Source: Himantopus leucocephalus
Lineage: Eukaryota; Chordata; Aves; Charadriiformes; Recurvirostridae
Length of the DNA: 64,000 nt
Reading direction: 5' to 3'
Assembly (NCBI GenBank): GCA_003993805.1
Contig: RSEF01000001.1
Span: forward strand, 78,671,839-78,735,838
Positions 12,401 through 26,600 of the stretch are shown here, one piece after another. A program made the translations under genes and the position numbers. The number at the start of each line of letters is the position of its first letter. The stretch's first letter is position 1. The notes below the pieces were generated by a model. That model was not told the origin of the DNA. It did not search any database and saw only the letters and a program-made list of their open reading frames with translations.

Positions 12401-14538
12401 ACATGTTGAATGCGAGCTTTCAGTCTGGTATTTATTTAAGATCATGCTATAAGGAATCTTTGTTCACCAGTCTTACCGCATTGCATTCTTATGCTGCATA
12501 AGGGAATCAAGTCAATACATGCATTGACCTCAGGGCTATAAAAGGTATATATACATATTAAACAATGAACGTGAGTGGTTCCTTCGAGTTCACTGAGGCT
12601 AATTATGGGCTCTCTTCTTCAAAGCATTTTTACCTAAATTGAGGAAGCACTTAAGCACATCTTTAAACATTTAGCATGTGAGCAGCCATAATGAACTGTC
12701 CATTATTTTCAGCCTCTTACACACACATAGCTGACCAGGTATATATACCTTTCCAGGACCAAAGGCACATTTTTAAGGCACATGTGACATGTGATCTGAT
12801 CTGCTGTAAAATTTTAATTGGACAACCTCAAATCAGACAAAATCTTTGTCCCACCAGGTGGAAAAGTGGTCAAAAGAGGGATAATAATGCCAGAAGCTGA
12901 AGATAATTGCCTTCTTTTCCCAACGGACACTCACAAATCAGTCTTCAGAAGTTAATGTTGTATAAAGCTCCTGAAGTGGGACTACGAGTGTTATTTAGGA
13001 TACTAAATAAGCTGGAGTTTTTCTCAGCATCAAACCAATTGACTATGTCACTTGGTCAGTTTGTATCTGAGAATAGATACACCCAGTTGCCTGGGGAAAT
13101 TAAACTCCTCCTCAGAAAGGGGAGGTGGGGGGAACTCTACTTGAATATTAATATTATTAGTATTCTCCAGAGCTGAAAAAAAAAGCTATAAAATATTTAC
13201 TACATGAAAGGGATATTGGCTAGCATACAGATATGATCGCTACAAAGATCAGTAAGTCTAACATTTTAGATTATAGGGTCTCCTGGGTAAAGAATCAAGT
13301 GACTTGTCACTCAAGCACAGAAAACACATTGAGGCCAGCTTACAATGTTATCAAATTACCTGACCTTACAGTTCAATATTGATTTTAGATTCTCCTTAGT
13401 CTACTTGGTTTCCTTATTATAACTATAATGCAATTTTCTAACAGTGTTATTTCCTGTGACATTTTCTAATCATTGTTTACTGTATGCCCTGATTTTCCAT
13501 CTTAGAGCAACATTAAATAAAATAGCATTAAAATATATTATCAGAACAGTCTACAAACATGAGCAATACTATTTGGTATATAAAGAGAGAAACCTATTAA
13601 TATAACATCCTCCTTTTTTAAAAAGAAAAAAAGCCATGTTTGAGTAACAAATCTGCAATTAACTGGGTAGATACAATCCTGTGGAAGCTCAACAATACTT
13701 CAGTTTTGTAAGGAAGGTGGGAAAATTGTGTCTTATGGGCAAGATCTACACAGATAGCTATGTCAGGCAAGAAGTTTTCCTCAGAGATCTTAAATCACAC
13801 AATCAATCCTTGCCTTTTCTAAAATTCTTCTAGTCCACGCAAAGCACTGTGCTTCCTATTTCCTGAGTTCACAGTAAGATGTATCCTGAGCTCCCTGCTG
13901 CTATGAGGAACATAGCCCTTTACAAATCAGTCCATGAATTATCTGTCTTTCTTTAGCAGCAGGGGGTTCAAGACTAAGCTAAAAAAAGGTACCAATATTA
14001 GCATTTGAGTTTTTATCATTTTAAGGGGTGCTTTTTTTTTGTCAAAAACTATTTTTCCAGGTACCAAAATTACCGTGGACATTAAAGAGGTATAGCCCAA
14101 TCAGAAACTGCTGTTATTATAAATTGTTATATATATAATTGTTATTATAAATTGTAAATGTAATTTTTCCTGTCCCCATAGAAAGATACAATCGTGAGAA
14201 ATTTTGATCAATATGAACAAAAAAGTCAATGTAACATGCTCATAATTTTGCAGTCTCAGACCATAAATATTAGACTATTATTCTCAGTCAGTAATTAATC
14301 ATAATTTTGAAATCAGCTGCAAATGCAATTATTAACTGAATTTTTAAAATGTCAAAAAAGTTCAGTCTTTATGAATTAGTTCTAAATAATGGTAGGGCCA
14401 ACGTCAGTAGCCATTACTTATTCAGGATACCATGTACCATTTACTCACACAAGAAGTACCATTAGCTTAATAAAATCATTGCGAACGTGCCACTCTGGAA
14501 ATCAGACCAGTGGGTTGTTGCAAGCCTAGTGATGTTGC

Positions 14539-14544
14539 TTTATT
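14539..14544 (-). terminator. Candidate PLCZ1 poly(A) signal
   Basis: AATAAA read on the minus strand, about 46 bases past the PLCZ1 stop codon. This implies a very short 3' UTR of roughly 65-80 bases. I saw no closer alternative. Confidence 0.5.
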
Positions 14545-14589
14545 GAGCAGGGTGTGATCCTCCAGAACAACTGTTACTGCAGAGCACCA

Positions 14590-14672
14590 TTAATAGTACC
14601 AGACATGAACGAACAGTGATGCAGGTTTGAGATTGTCACCATCTTTGGACAACAGGGGAACGTTACGGTAAC
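14590..14672 (-). CDS. PLCZ1: PLCZ1 exon 12 (C-terminus)
   Basis: Residues 620-646 and [16 protein letters not shown] and [11 protein letters not shown] complete the C2 domain and match the human end PASLFVYVWY. Preceded by TTTACAG. Confidence 0.94.
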
Positions 14673-17600
14673 CTGTAAATATAAGGACACTTTATTAGTG
14701 TATTAACAGCAAACAAAGATTATGATGGAGTGTTTTTGTGATCTACTATGCAAATAAGGCTTAATTTATGATTCTCTAAATAACATTTTAAAATAAACTT
14801 AAATGATACAGAACCCAAATCCCATTTCTACTGGTTTTCTCTTCTATATATACAGTATTTCAATTCTGGTATTTTTAGACACAGAGTGAAAAACTCCAAT
14901 GTCTTTCAGGATGTGGTGTTTTTTCAAACTGAAGACTTTTAGCCCAGTGATATTTAAACACGGGGAAAGCATACATTTTAACACCTAAAGATGTTAACGT
15001 GCTGCATGCATTGTTCTGATAGCAAATTATATAACTTGTGAATAAACAGTGATAGTACCTTAGAGAAGAATGGTGTTGCAGCAGTAATGCACTATCCGGC
15101 TGAGGCAGAAAAAAAGGTGTAGTTTAAGATCTTCTATCGTCACATCTTAAGTCTGTTAAGGATCTCCTTTTACATATGAGTGATTCCCAGTATCAGAAAT
15201 AAGGCATGCCTCAGAAACTACATGTTCATCTGGTTGTTGAAGTATTTGGAGAAGCTATAGTTCTCACCTTCAAACTTAATTAATTTACCTGCTCGGAAAA
15301 CAAAACAATCTCCTCTCCAGAATCCCAAACCTGCATTGCTTTATATGACTGTAAATGTCCATTAGTTCATAAACAATGTTACTTTTGATTAAAAAGAGAT
15401 GTTCTGTGTTTTATCTATGTATATGTAACTGCAGTTACTTAAGTAAGTATGTTATGAATAAGTATCTACATTCAGAACTGCAGTTTTCAAAACCCTTCTT
15501 TAGATGTGCCGGGATGTGTGTGTAGTCTTTGGGACCCTCATTTATTTGGGTTTGGATTTTCTTGATTCTTTTATACAACATGAAAGTTCACTTGGCATCT
15601 AAGGTTCAGCTTCTGGGCAGCAGATGTTAAAGCTGAGTCCAGGCAATAGCATTTGGGATCAGCTTCAAAAGCATGCACACAGTATGTGGAAGACTTGGTT
15701 CATTTCCTCTCCAAAGGTACACTTCAAGGACTAAGACTTATTTCTAAAGACTGTGTTCTAGCCCCTACCTACAGAATATTCTACAAAGCGTCCTGAGAGA
15801 AGTAAAACTTCTTTTTTTATTGAAATTTTTCCAATTTATCTGAAATAATTAACTACTCATTGATCCAGTGATAATAGCAGTAATAACCAAATTCCTGTCC
15901 TGTATTAGTATTCTACATGGCAGACTCATGGCAATCTCATGGGACAGGGATTGTAACCCAGGACGTTCCTCCTGTTGCCTTTAACCACCCAGCTAGAGAA
16001 TTATTCTCACCTTCAGCCCTTCTGAGTATACCTACTTAATCATTGCATGAAAAATCAAATACTGCTACAGGTAGGCAGCAGGCATTCTTCCCCATTGTCA
16101 TCTACAACTGAGTTGGGAGGCTGCTGCTGGGGAAAGGAAAGCAGTGATAATATACATTTGAATCCTTTCAAGAGAAAATGCAGGGAAGGGTGGCAATGAC
16201 ACAACTTTGTCCCACTGCCTGTCAAAGAGAAGAAAAGATGTAAGCCTTGCTCAGCTTTTGGAAGCAACTTGCCCTCAGGGGACACCTCAGGGATATGAAT
16301 CATAGGGAAGGAGGGACAGTCCTATAGTGCAGATTAAAGCAATATCGGAGCTGTGAAGAGTTAAATGTAAATCCTAACTCACTCTTCACGATGGTTTAGA
16401 CAGTTCTTTCCTAAGAAATCTAGACTGTGCTGACTCCCTCTGTAAGACACATTATTTTCCCCTTTGACTATTTAGGGAGCTTAGGTACCTAAAGCAAAGC
16501 CATGGTTCCAGACCAGGAATTCAGAGGTGTCAATGTCAAGCATTGCAATAAATTTTGAAATTCTGTCAGTTCATCTCTTAGAAGCATTTTATTTATGCCT
16601 CCAGGCATCTTGATGGCATCATCATTTTTTTTTTAATGTAGGGATTTAAAGTGGGGATTGGGGCAATTTGTTTGGTACTTTTTACGATAGTTATTGTACC
16701 TACACTCATTTCCTAGCATTTTGAATTACTCTACTCAAAATCTTTCCTGTAGAATCTGCATGCTCTTATTTCTCCAAAATACAAATCCCCAATTTGTGAC
16801 CAAAATTAATCATACAGGCACATTACAGTGACACTGAAAAATTATACAAAAGATCTCACCAAACCCCCAAATCAATGGTTTTACAAGCATATGTGTGCAT
16901 TAGTGTACACTATTTAAATTTGTCTCAGACATTATGAATTGGCAGGTTTGGGGCTTTTTTTTTCATTATCCTGAAATATATAAATAAAAGGAAAGTAATA
17001 GGTGAGCAGTGTAAAAATTTATGTTGGAGAAAAGCAAGTGTGCTCCAAGAGTAATGTCTTTGTTCTTGTGTAACTCCTCAACCTCAACTAAGAATCACAA
17101 ACAGCTTTATGACTTCAGAACCTGGAAAGAAAAAGCCATTAAATATCCTGTTAAGCTTAATAAAAAAGGCACAGTGCCCATTGCCAGCTCCAACGTTTTG
17201 CCTTCACATCTTCATTCAACAATAAAAGTTGGTTTGTTTTGTCAGAAATAGCTTTGGAAATTCAATGTAGTAAACAGCCATTTTACATAAGCCTTTCTCC
17301 TTGGCCTACTGACTTCTGTGTCTGCTCTTTATGTGCAGCCAATTAATCACATAAGATTCCAGAAGCTATACTGGTACAACACAAGAAACACTATCAAGAA
17401 AAATACTATGAATATGTTGCTTAATTTATATTCTTTGTTCTTCACTCTGAAAAGTTGCAGATAGGTTACCTGAGGTTTGGGGGGGTTTTATTTTGTTTTA
17501 ATTTGGCTTGTATTGGGTTTTGAGCCTGAGTAGAAAGTGCATGAAACTGTTGCCTTTATAGCAGTTCTGACTGATCTCTTTTCCTGTTTCCTACTATAAT

Positions 17601-20600
17601 GAGTTAAAATACTGTCTGATCAGTTTCTATCCAGAATGGAATACTGCAGCAAGAATAATTAACTGTCATTAATATTCTTTTGATTTCTACACCATGGATT
17701 TGCATTCAGAGACTACAATGACTTAAAAAAACAAAGAGTGCAATTTTTACTAATGGTTATACAATTCTTCTTTAGGAAATAAACATAATGCTGCACTCTA
17801 TCAATATTACAGTAATGATAAAAGCCTGGAATGTTGTAGGTTTTTTTGAGCTGTTATAGGTTGTTCACATAAAAATGTTACCTTTACTCAGGCTCAGCAG
17901 TGGTAAAGTGTATTGACCAAGGAATTCATTTGCAACCAGAGATATTTCGTCCTCCACACAGAAGCGTATCAATGCCAGTTCTGGAACTTGAACGGTAAAT
18001 GAGAAAGTTTCATCCCATCTTGGGCTCAAAGCTAATAAAAAGAGAAAATACACAGTATCAAAATACCATTTCATTTATTCTACTTAATATCTGAATTATT
18101 ATATCTGCTATTACTAGTCTGAACTGGTAAAGATTCATTCTTTTTCCCTAGATTTCTGTGCCCATTTAAATAAATGGTGATACTCCCACTGACTGCAGTG
18201 GTATATAGGTCACACTTTTTTTATAGATTATGGAGTTAAAACTGTCAGAGGCAAGCTCTCAGAATGAAGCAAGCATAGAGAGTTTGGGACTTGCCTACAG
18301 TATGCAGGCCAGCCCCTTCTAAGGATTTGTTGTGTATTAGCTACGCGATACTGGAAATCTAAAGCCTAAGAAAGTTGGTGTTGTCTCTTAGATAACAGCA
18401 AAATGGAACAGCAAAAGCCAAGTTAAGAACCTCTGCTCCACTTAAATTTTCCTATAGCCATACCAGTTTCATGTTTTTGCCTAAGTTTCTCCTTTTACAG
18501 TGTTGGAGATGAGGCAGGAGCTATATATATTAAGTAGTAGAGCAATCACTTGACCAAAAATACAAAAACAAGATGTGGAACAGAAGGGGTTGCTTTGTCT
18601 TGAGCAATGTTCATACAGAGAGAAAAAGAAATTCAGGCGTCGATTTAAAACAGGAGCCATCTACAAAAATGAAAAAGGAAAAATAGAAGACAGAGGCACA
18701 GAAGAAGGGAGATCACAGGGAACTTTTAGTCTGAGGCATCAAGAAGATCTATATGATAAAGGTAAGGGAGTGCTCAAAGACAACTACAAAGAGTACACAC
18801 TTCATCTGTCAAGCAATTAAGTGACCAGTCAGTCCTACTAGAAATTTCATATGAGCTATGTGATGAAGTCACAGAATTTTCTTCAGAAAAAAATGTCTTT
18901 AAATTTACAATTGGGTGTACTGGTTTTGGCTGGGGTAGGGCTAATTTTCTTCATATTAAGGTGTATGATGCTACGTTTTGGATTTGTGCCTAAAACAGTG
19001 CTTGTAACAGACCAATGTTTTAGCTATTGCAGTGTCAAGGACTTGCAGCTTACAGTGTCAAGGACTTCTCTCTTTCTCATGACGCACCATGCCCTCCCCA
19101 TCCCAGTGAGTAGGCCAGGGGTGCACAAGAAGTTGGGAGGAGGCACAGCTGGGACAGCTGATCCCAACTGACCAAAGGGGTACCCCAAGCCATATAACAT
19201 CATGCTCAGCATAAAAAGCCTGGGGCAAAGAAAGAGGAAGGGAAGACATTCAGAGTTACGGTGTCTGTCTTCCCATGTAACCATAAAACATGACGAAGCC
19301 CTGCTTTCCTGGGTTTGGCTTAACACCTGCCTGTCAATGGGAAGCGGTGAAAGAATTCTTTATTTTGCTCAGCTTGCTCATGCAGTTTTTGCATTACCTA
19401 TTAAACTGTCTTTATGTCAACCCAAGAGTTCTCTCACTTTTGCCCTTCCGACTCACTCCCCCATTCCACTGCAGGAGAGCGAGCGAGCGGCTGTGCGGGG
19501 CTGAGCTGCCATCCGGGTGAGCCCACAACAGGGAGTAAAGACAACACATTCCATCTTCCTTTAAGAGAGTGCTGCTAAAAGAGTTTGTGTTTCCTTAACC
19601 TGCTAGTCTGCAAAAATGGCACATAGCATGAACTTTTTGTGCCAGAAGGTCCTAATCCAGAGAGAAATAATTGCAGTCGCTGTAAGTACATAAGAGCTTC
19701 TTGGGATGGAAAAATGGTAATTCTTTATAAAATATTGTTGTGCATTGTTCAGGGTCAAGAGAATAAGACTGATGCTCACCATTGCTTTTTACAACACTAG
19801 ATTTTTTTTTTGCTTGATCTTCTGGCACACCGTAAATTTCTATGTGCACTAAAGGGTCAGCTTTGTTAGTCTTCGACAGGTTACTGGGTGGTAGCTGATG
19901 ACCACTGATGAGCTGGAAAATTGAAGTTGTAATGTACTGAAATAACTGTAAGAATGAACTTTACAAAGTAGCCATACAGTAACCGTAGTAGCAAAAACTG
20001 TTCCATAAGAAACTACTGTAAGAAGCATATACTAGCCATAAACTGTTATAAAAATACATATTAAACACAATAACATTAAGAATATGGTGCTTCCTATTTA
20101 ATTTAATTCTTGGCTAATTTCATAGAATCATGTAACAGTTTGAGTTGGAAGCAGATGACCTTTAAAGGTCATCTAGCCCAACCCCCCTGCAATATGCAGG
20201 GACATCTTCAACTAGATCAGGTTGCTTAGAGCCCCGTCCAACCTGACCTTGAATGTTTCCAGGGATGAGGCATCTGCTACCTCTCTGGGCAACCTGTTCC
20301 AGTGTCTCACCACCCTCATGGTAAAAAAAAAATAATCCGATATCATATTTTAAATAATAATTTTCAGATATAAGTTTTTATTCAATAACTAGGTATAAAA
20401 ATTATATTTGGTTACCATGTGAAATAACAATGTTGGAGAAATCAGTCTCAGGATTTTTTCATTTTCTGAGATCAAGCTCATGAGTTCCTATTAAAGCTGC
20501 ATCTAGTGAACCAGCACAAACACCCACAGTGACATCAGCATTGTGTTACAGGGTGTGTAGCAGACTGTCTGACCTGTATTCCTTCTCTTTCACAGTATCA

Positions 20601-23600
20601 CATAAAAACTCTGTATTTAGTGGGCTTCCTGGTGTTTTTCTCCTTAATTTAGTTAGCTACCTGGAAATTTTGCCTCAGATTGCCCTGTAATCTGGCACCC
20701 AGCCTAAGAAAGGATTTATGAAAGTCACTACTTTGTCTGCTTTCTATCTATATTTCAGGACACCTAGGAGACAATAACCATCTGTACAGTAACCTGCTTT
20801 TTAGAAGTCACTGTATGGCATGTATCAAGAGAGACAGACAAGCCTGCAAGCCTAGGTGAAAGATAGGACTTTTATGATCCAGATCTCAGGACTAAGCATC
20901 AAAACTCATGATATAGATTCTTATACCCCTGTCAACCGCCAAAACAATCAAACCCCACAAATTCCACCTCTTGCTTAGATATTTTCTGTAATATCTTGCT
21001 CCAAAAAGAGTTCTAGCCTGAAACATTGAAAAGTAGTGGCTTAACCCTGGTGCTGTCCTCTTTTTTTCCTAGAAAATAGATACTACCTTCACTAGAAAGC
21101 TTTGCAAGATGCACGCACTGGTGGACTGCCCACTTAGAACCAGGGAAGCTTCTTTGACATGCCTTGAATGTCATGACTAAAATTCAGCCACATTGGCCAA
21201 GTCCTACTTCCCACTCTTACCCCATTGCTAGACCCAGGCTAAGTCTCTCACAGGATGGGAGCTGTTTTCGGCACGCTATAACCCAAATTCCTAAATCCAA
21301 TCATTGTATGAGACCCAAGGTGAAGCAGACATACAGAGAGTAGTAAATAACATGGTAGGCTCAGAAGTTTCCATATGCAATACTTTGAATATTTGTATTT
21401 CTTCTTCAAAGGCTAAATGCTTCTTGTTGATAGGAATTGTGGCACATCAGGTTAAGAAGGTTATTGAATTCAGTAAAATTGGGTCCTGTGTGATTTTTGT
21501 GTTCACTTATGTTCTTAGAATGTTCTTTCTCTTCTCTTCATTCATTGTCAGTCTGAGAGATTTGACCCTTAGATGTTTTATATCTTTGCCTTCTAACTGT
21601 TAAGTAAGTTGTCCATTCATCAAGTTAGTAACTCTTCTTTAGCAGAAACTGGTTTTCCTTTGCCTCCTGCTCCTGACTCTTTTTGTCTTCAACCATCATT
21701 TCCTGTTTTTTGCTGCTAACTATGAATGAGGCTCTCTGAGCCCTACAGTCCCTCAGCTAGTGCGATGCCACTGCTTCTTTGTATCCTGCACTACTGTCAT
21801 GGTTTAGGCAAACCAGTTGTCCTCAACCCAGGACAACTACCCATCCTGTTGTCTCAACCCATGTCCTCAGTCTAAAAAGCTGCCTTTCTCTTTTCCAACT
21901 TCTTCCAGACTCAGACATTTCCTTTCCATTGTCAATGATCTTGTCTGCCTCCTGCATTGCAATTGGGGATTTTTCCTCATCTTAATTAACTCCAGCGTTC
22001 TACAAATAAGGGCTAAAATAACAGATGTATATGCATGGGTGCTTGGAATCATCCAGTAATGTCTATTCATAATTGGTATGCTCACTGTTAGGACACTAAA
22101 ATGTTCTTGATTAGGTGCATGCATTATGTAAGTATTTTATAATTGTTATTATCTAGTGTTTTATCTCCACTATTTATTTCTCAGAAAGAAACAAAATAGC
22201 AATTATACAGTAATGTTATGCTAATTAAATCACATTTATGCAAGTAGTGTACTGTGTAATCAGAAATAGCACTTTTTCATTGGGATAAGGTGGTTTTCTA
22301 GCTAGTGAACAATTATAAAACATCTACTTGACCTCAAAAGAAGGGTTTTTCTAACCCATTAGTTTTAAATGGCATGTATTTCTAATATTTTTAAGAAGTA
22401 AATCAGATCTGAATTTGAGAGAAGTAGAAGTAATTCAAAGGCTTATTGATTCATCCCCTTTTTTGCACTTATTTATATCATTTTAGAATGATAAGTGCTT
22501 TTACGTATGCATAGGAAAATCATGAAACTTTAAAGAAGTATGAAGCTTCCTATCATATCTTTAAAAGTTTCCATTTGTCAATTAGCATTATAATAGTACA
22601 TGTGGTATTACTAATACTTAAAGAAAGTAACACCAAAAGTACACATTTTATTTCTGAGTTTTCAGAGTTCAGTCCCCACAACTGTAACTGACAAGTGCCT
22701 TTGTCAGCTACACTTGTGACACAATGCAAGGTATATTTATATTTCTATACACAACACCGTGAAAAATCATGTATTTTTACAAACCCTTACAACTTCCGAA
22801 CACCTACATATTTTTAACAAACATAAGTGAACTACAGATGGGAAAACATCCAAGCAGCAGTAGATACTATATGAGAGTTTTAAGATGTTATTAAAAAACA
22901 GTATTAAACTTCCCAACCAACAAGAATGGGGATAAAATGAGAAACCAATAACAGATAACAAATAAGTCTGAACTACATAACGTTTGTTTTAATATTTTAT
23001 GGAAAAAAACAACAATTAACTAAGCTTACCCTTATTGACAGAGACATTGGTTTACTGTATCTTCCCACATTGTGTGGGGTAAATGTTGAATTGGTATTTC
23101 TCAAGAATTCTGGTTTCAGAATATAGCCACAACCACCATTGTCTAGGAATTTTCCATTTTGCAATTCCATTTGTACTCCTGGTGTCTGGAAGTTTAAGGC
23201 CACTATGAAAATAAATAAATATTTATTTTAGTGAATTAAAGTTGATACCATTTTACAAAACAACTCTCTGAAAATAATTGTAAAACCAAAGGAAAGTTAT
23301 ATTAAAATATCAACTCATATGTAAGATCCCGTTGCTTCTCTTAAATTTAGCAGACTTCAATAATGAATGATGCGTCCAAAAGAAGAGCACTGTTTAAAAC
23401 TGCACCACATTTTCAGAATTACCCTATAGGTCTTTTTTACAGTGCAGTGTGTTTTCCATTTTCTTTCTAAATTAGACCTTGAAGACTATGAAATGAGGGG
23501 CCTTTTTTCTCTATGAGGACTAAATTCACATACTAGTTTCTCTGCAGTGGCAAGACCCTGAACCTGCTTACAAAGTTCTGGTGCAGAAGGCAAAAATATA

Positions 23601-26600
23601 GGATTGTAACTAACCTTAGTTATGATGCAGAATTCATTAAAAAAGCATGTCACTCAGAAGATAAAGAAGCTTTAGTTTAGAGTTAGAATATTTAGTGCAA
23701 ATACATATAAGTTTATAGAAGTAGAAGCATTTTTTTAAAGTGTTCTTAAATTTATGTGAGCAAACTCTTTTCAAGCTTAATCTTCCAGTACTGGTGTTTA
23801 CTGTTAGCATACACCTGACAGATTTTCCCTTCCTTGGAAGCTCAAAACATTTTTGGTTTGCTGCAGCAGCAATAATAAAATAACACACTTCTCATCAACA
23901 GGATATTGTAATTCATGAGATAAAGGCAACATTGAAATAGACCTGTTTAATGAAATTTTCCCCTATTCCAGTACATTGGAGCTTCCTGTCACATTCAAAA
24001 TAGAAAATGCACAAGTCAAATCAGTGAAGTGATAACATGACATGTGTTAAATAGAAAATGATAAAAAGTCATTTACTTGATGGCTTGGCAGAAAAAAAAT
24101 AATGAAGACTTTAAGCAGTACAAGTGACTCCTCATAATAATTCAGGAAGAAGACCTTAATACATGTTCCTATGAGATAATATAAATTTATTCAACGAACA
24201 TTTGGCAGAATTCAGAAATCCTTATCTCATGTGGAAAATGCAAGAAATTTGGATCTGTTTCACTGCAAAAATTATTTGTTTCTTCACTGCTTTGATGACC
24301 CTTTAAAAAAATTCTGTATTAAATGACACAAATAGGAATAGATCTGTAGAGTGAAGCAGCTGGTACTACGGACCTAATGTTTGCACTATGCATGTTTTTG
24401 GTGGGATTACTTCAGAAGAGCTCTAGCCTGGTCCCATAACCTCAATACCAATTAATGGCTGGAATACATCAAGTGCTCCCAGAGTGCATCCTCTATTTCA
24501 TCTGAAAGGAATCCCATCTGTGCTAGCTAAGATTGCTCTGCAACACGAAACAATGTGCAGTAAATAGGAACAATTGGGAACCTTGCCTAAAAAAAACCCA
24601 AACAAACAAAAAACCAAAACCAGCAGCAACAAAACACAACATACACTCCTGCTTTGAACTAAATGCTAATGTAGGTGCAGGCATAGATTCTGTGTCAATA
24701 TGCAAAGGAACTTTAAGCTTATTTTCCCTTTGACAACAGAAGTCAAACTTCAAAATGTTCATATTCCCCATTGCACACCATTGCCTGTTTTTAAGAGGGT
24801 AATTATTCTCTTGGTATAGTTTTGGCAGTGGTTCACAGTTTGGATTTTATGGCTTAACAGATCATCCAGAAACAGACCCAAATGTGGTGCTATATGACCC
24901 TTGTTATATCTTAATACATTGATTCAAGCAGTGTAATGAACACTACAGAGCTGCAACGCTGAGACCCCTTGAAGCCTAGATCCTGGCATGACTTACAGAT
25001 AACCCAAAATCTCTCAGTACATAGGTAATTCCTAGACCATAGTTTCAGAATAAGTGGTCTAAAAAGTGTAACTGAAATTAGGCAAATCGAACTGCCATAG
25101 CTTCAAATAGCAGCTTGCACATGATGAAACAAATTACATGATTGCACATAATGATACTGTTGCTAAATTTGCCAAGCTTCATAGGCTACTAAGCAGGAAA
25201 ATCTGATTTAACAACAGAAACAAGCAAAATAGAATACTTTACATTTTAACATATTAGGAAAATTACTTTTGCAACACAAGTGATAAGCAATGTTATTACA
25301 GGTTGCTATCTTCAAACATCAACACTATATTTTTACTTAATTTAATTTTACCTTAGAATAAGTTAAAAACAGTTTTAATTTACCTACTGATTTCCCAGTA
25401 TTGCAAGTTGTAACCCGATTAAGGTAAGTGAAAGTGAAATTTTGTATTATATTCTCCGAGATGCATACCTCTACTACAACTGTTTGCAAGGTTCATAGCT
25501 GCCTGGGGCTTCCTAGGGCAATGCTTCATGGTGTACTGTTGATGAACAGTTTTTCTTTTTAATCAGATGCAGTTATAACCCTTACACTTCCTGAGAAATG
25601 GCAAGGTTCATAAATTCAAACCTATTTTCCATTGTCTAGCAGTGTGGTCTTAGCAAAATCTTTCTTGCAAGGAAGACTGGATTTCTACCCAATGTTTCAT
25701 CTTAGTTTTGCTGAATTCAAGGACAGAACTGTCAATAACATGCTTTGCACTGTGGTTTTATGGAACAGTAGAAGTGTAATGCATGTACAAAGAGAGCTTT
25801 AAAATGCTGTTTTCTTGTGGAAAGAAGTCCCGATATGCTTACTGTGAAACTATCTGAACAGTATATAATCCTAACCTATGGTTTTCATAGGAAAGTGCAG
25901 GCACCTGAAGTTTAGCACTGTGTAAGTTAAACTTTCTCCTCAGTCCTTCCATTAACCACGAAAAGCCTTTTAATATTGGCATCAAAATCAAAATGGCAGA
26001 GCAAAACATGGGCTTGGAGAACAACCCAAGCAAAGGAATTCCTCAGCATGGTTCCTGCATCTGAAACAGAAGCAAGTCTTCCTGGAATGATGAAGCTGAA
26101 TCTCCTTCAGATCAGAGTATTTAATAGTCAAGTCTTCTTGCAAAGTACAAAAACTGCCATGGCTGTCCCTGTTGACCCGGGATGTAAATAATTTCATATA
26201 GCACATGCAAGTTCTGAAATAGCCTATCTCCCAAAAGGTGAAACAATCCATAACGCACAGAGGAATACAAAGGGTATATTTCATCCCAAATCGCTATATC
26301 GCAAGCAGTTAACTGAAGTCAATTACACAACTAATTGCAGAACTAACCACAATCTAAGTATGCAAATACAGTGTCTTCCATAAGCACTACCATTCAAAGC
26401 ATAATTGATTTTTAGTCTGAAAAAAAAGTTTTAGAAAACCACAGTGAGCACCAGGGTTCTTAGATTTCTAAGTGACTATAATTTGAAGGCAGTTGAGGAA
26501 AACCATATATCTTTTGTCTGTGATGCTGCCTCTCAATTAATATTCCTATTGGGACTTTTAAATTGTCACTTTTTATTTTTTATTCTTTGATTCCTCATTC

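Larger units (their letters stand above)
11648..14589. other. Convergent intergenic region between PIK3C2G and PLCZ1
   Basis: The two genes end toward each other here. It contains the 3' UTR of PIK3C2G, an 18-base A run at 12165-12182, and the short 3' UTR of PLCZ1 at its right edge. No further gene was recognised. Confidence 0.6.
19913..23029 (-). other. PLCZ1: PLCZ1 intron 9
   Basis: 3.1 kb. It holds the CR1 fragment at 20121 and the tiny TGTC...GACA element at 21795. The rest is unremarkable. Confidence 0.5.

Noticed and set aside
18851..19520. Several frames of 63-106 codons on both strands
   Set aside because: All lie in or over the solo LTR, which has no coding function.
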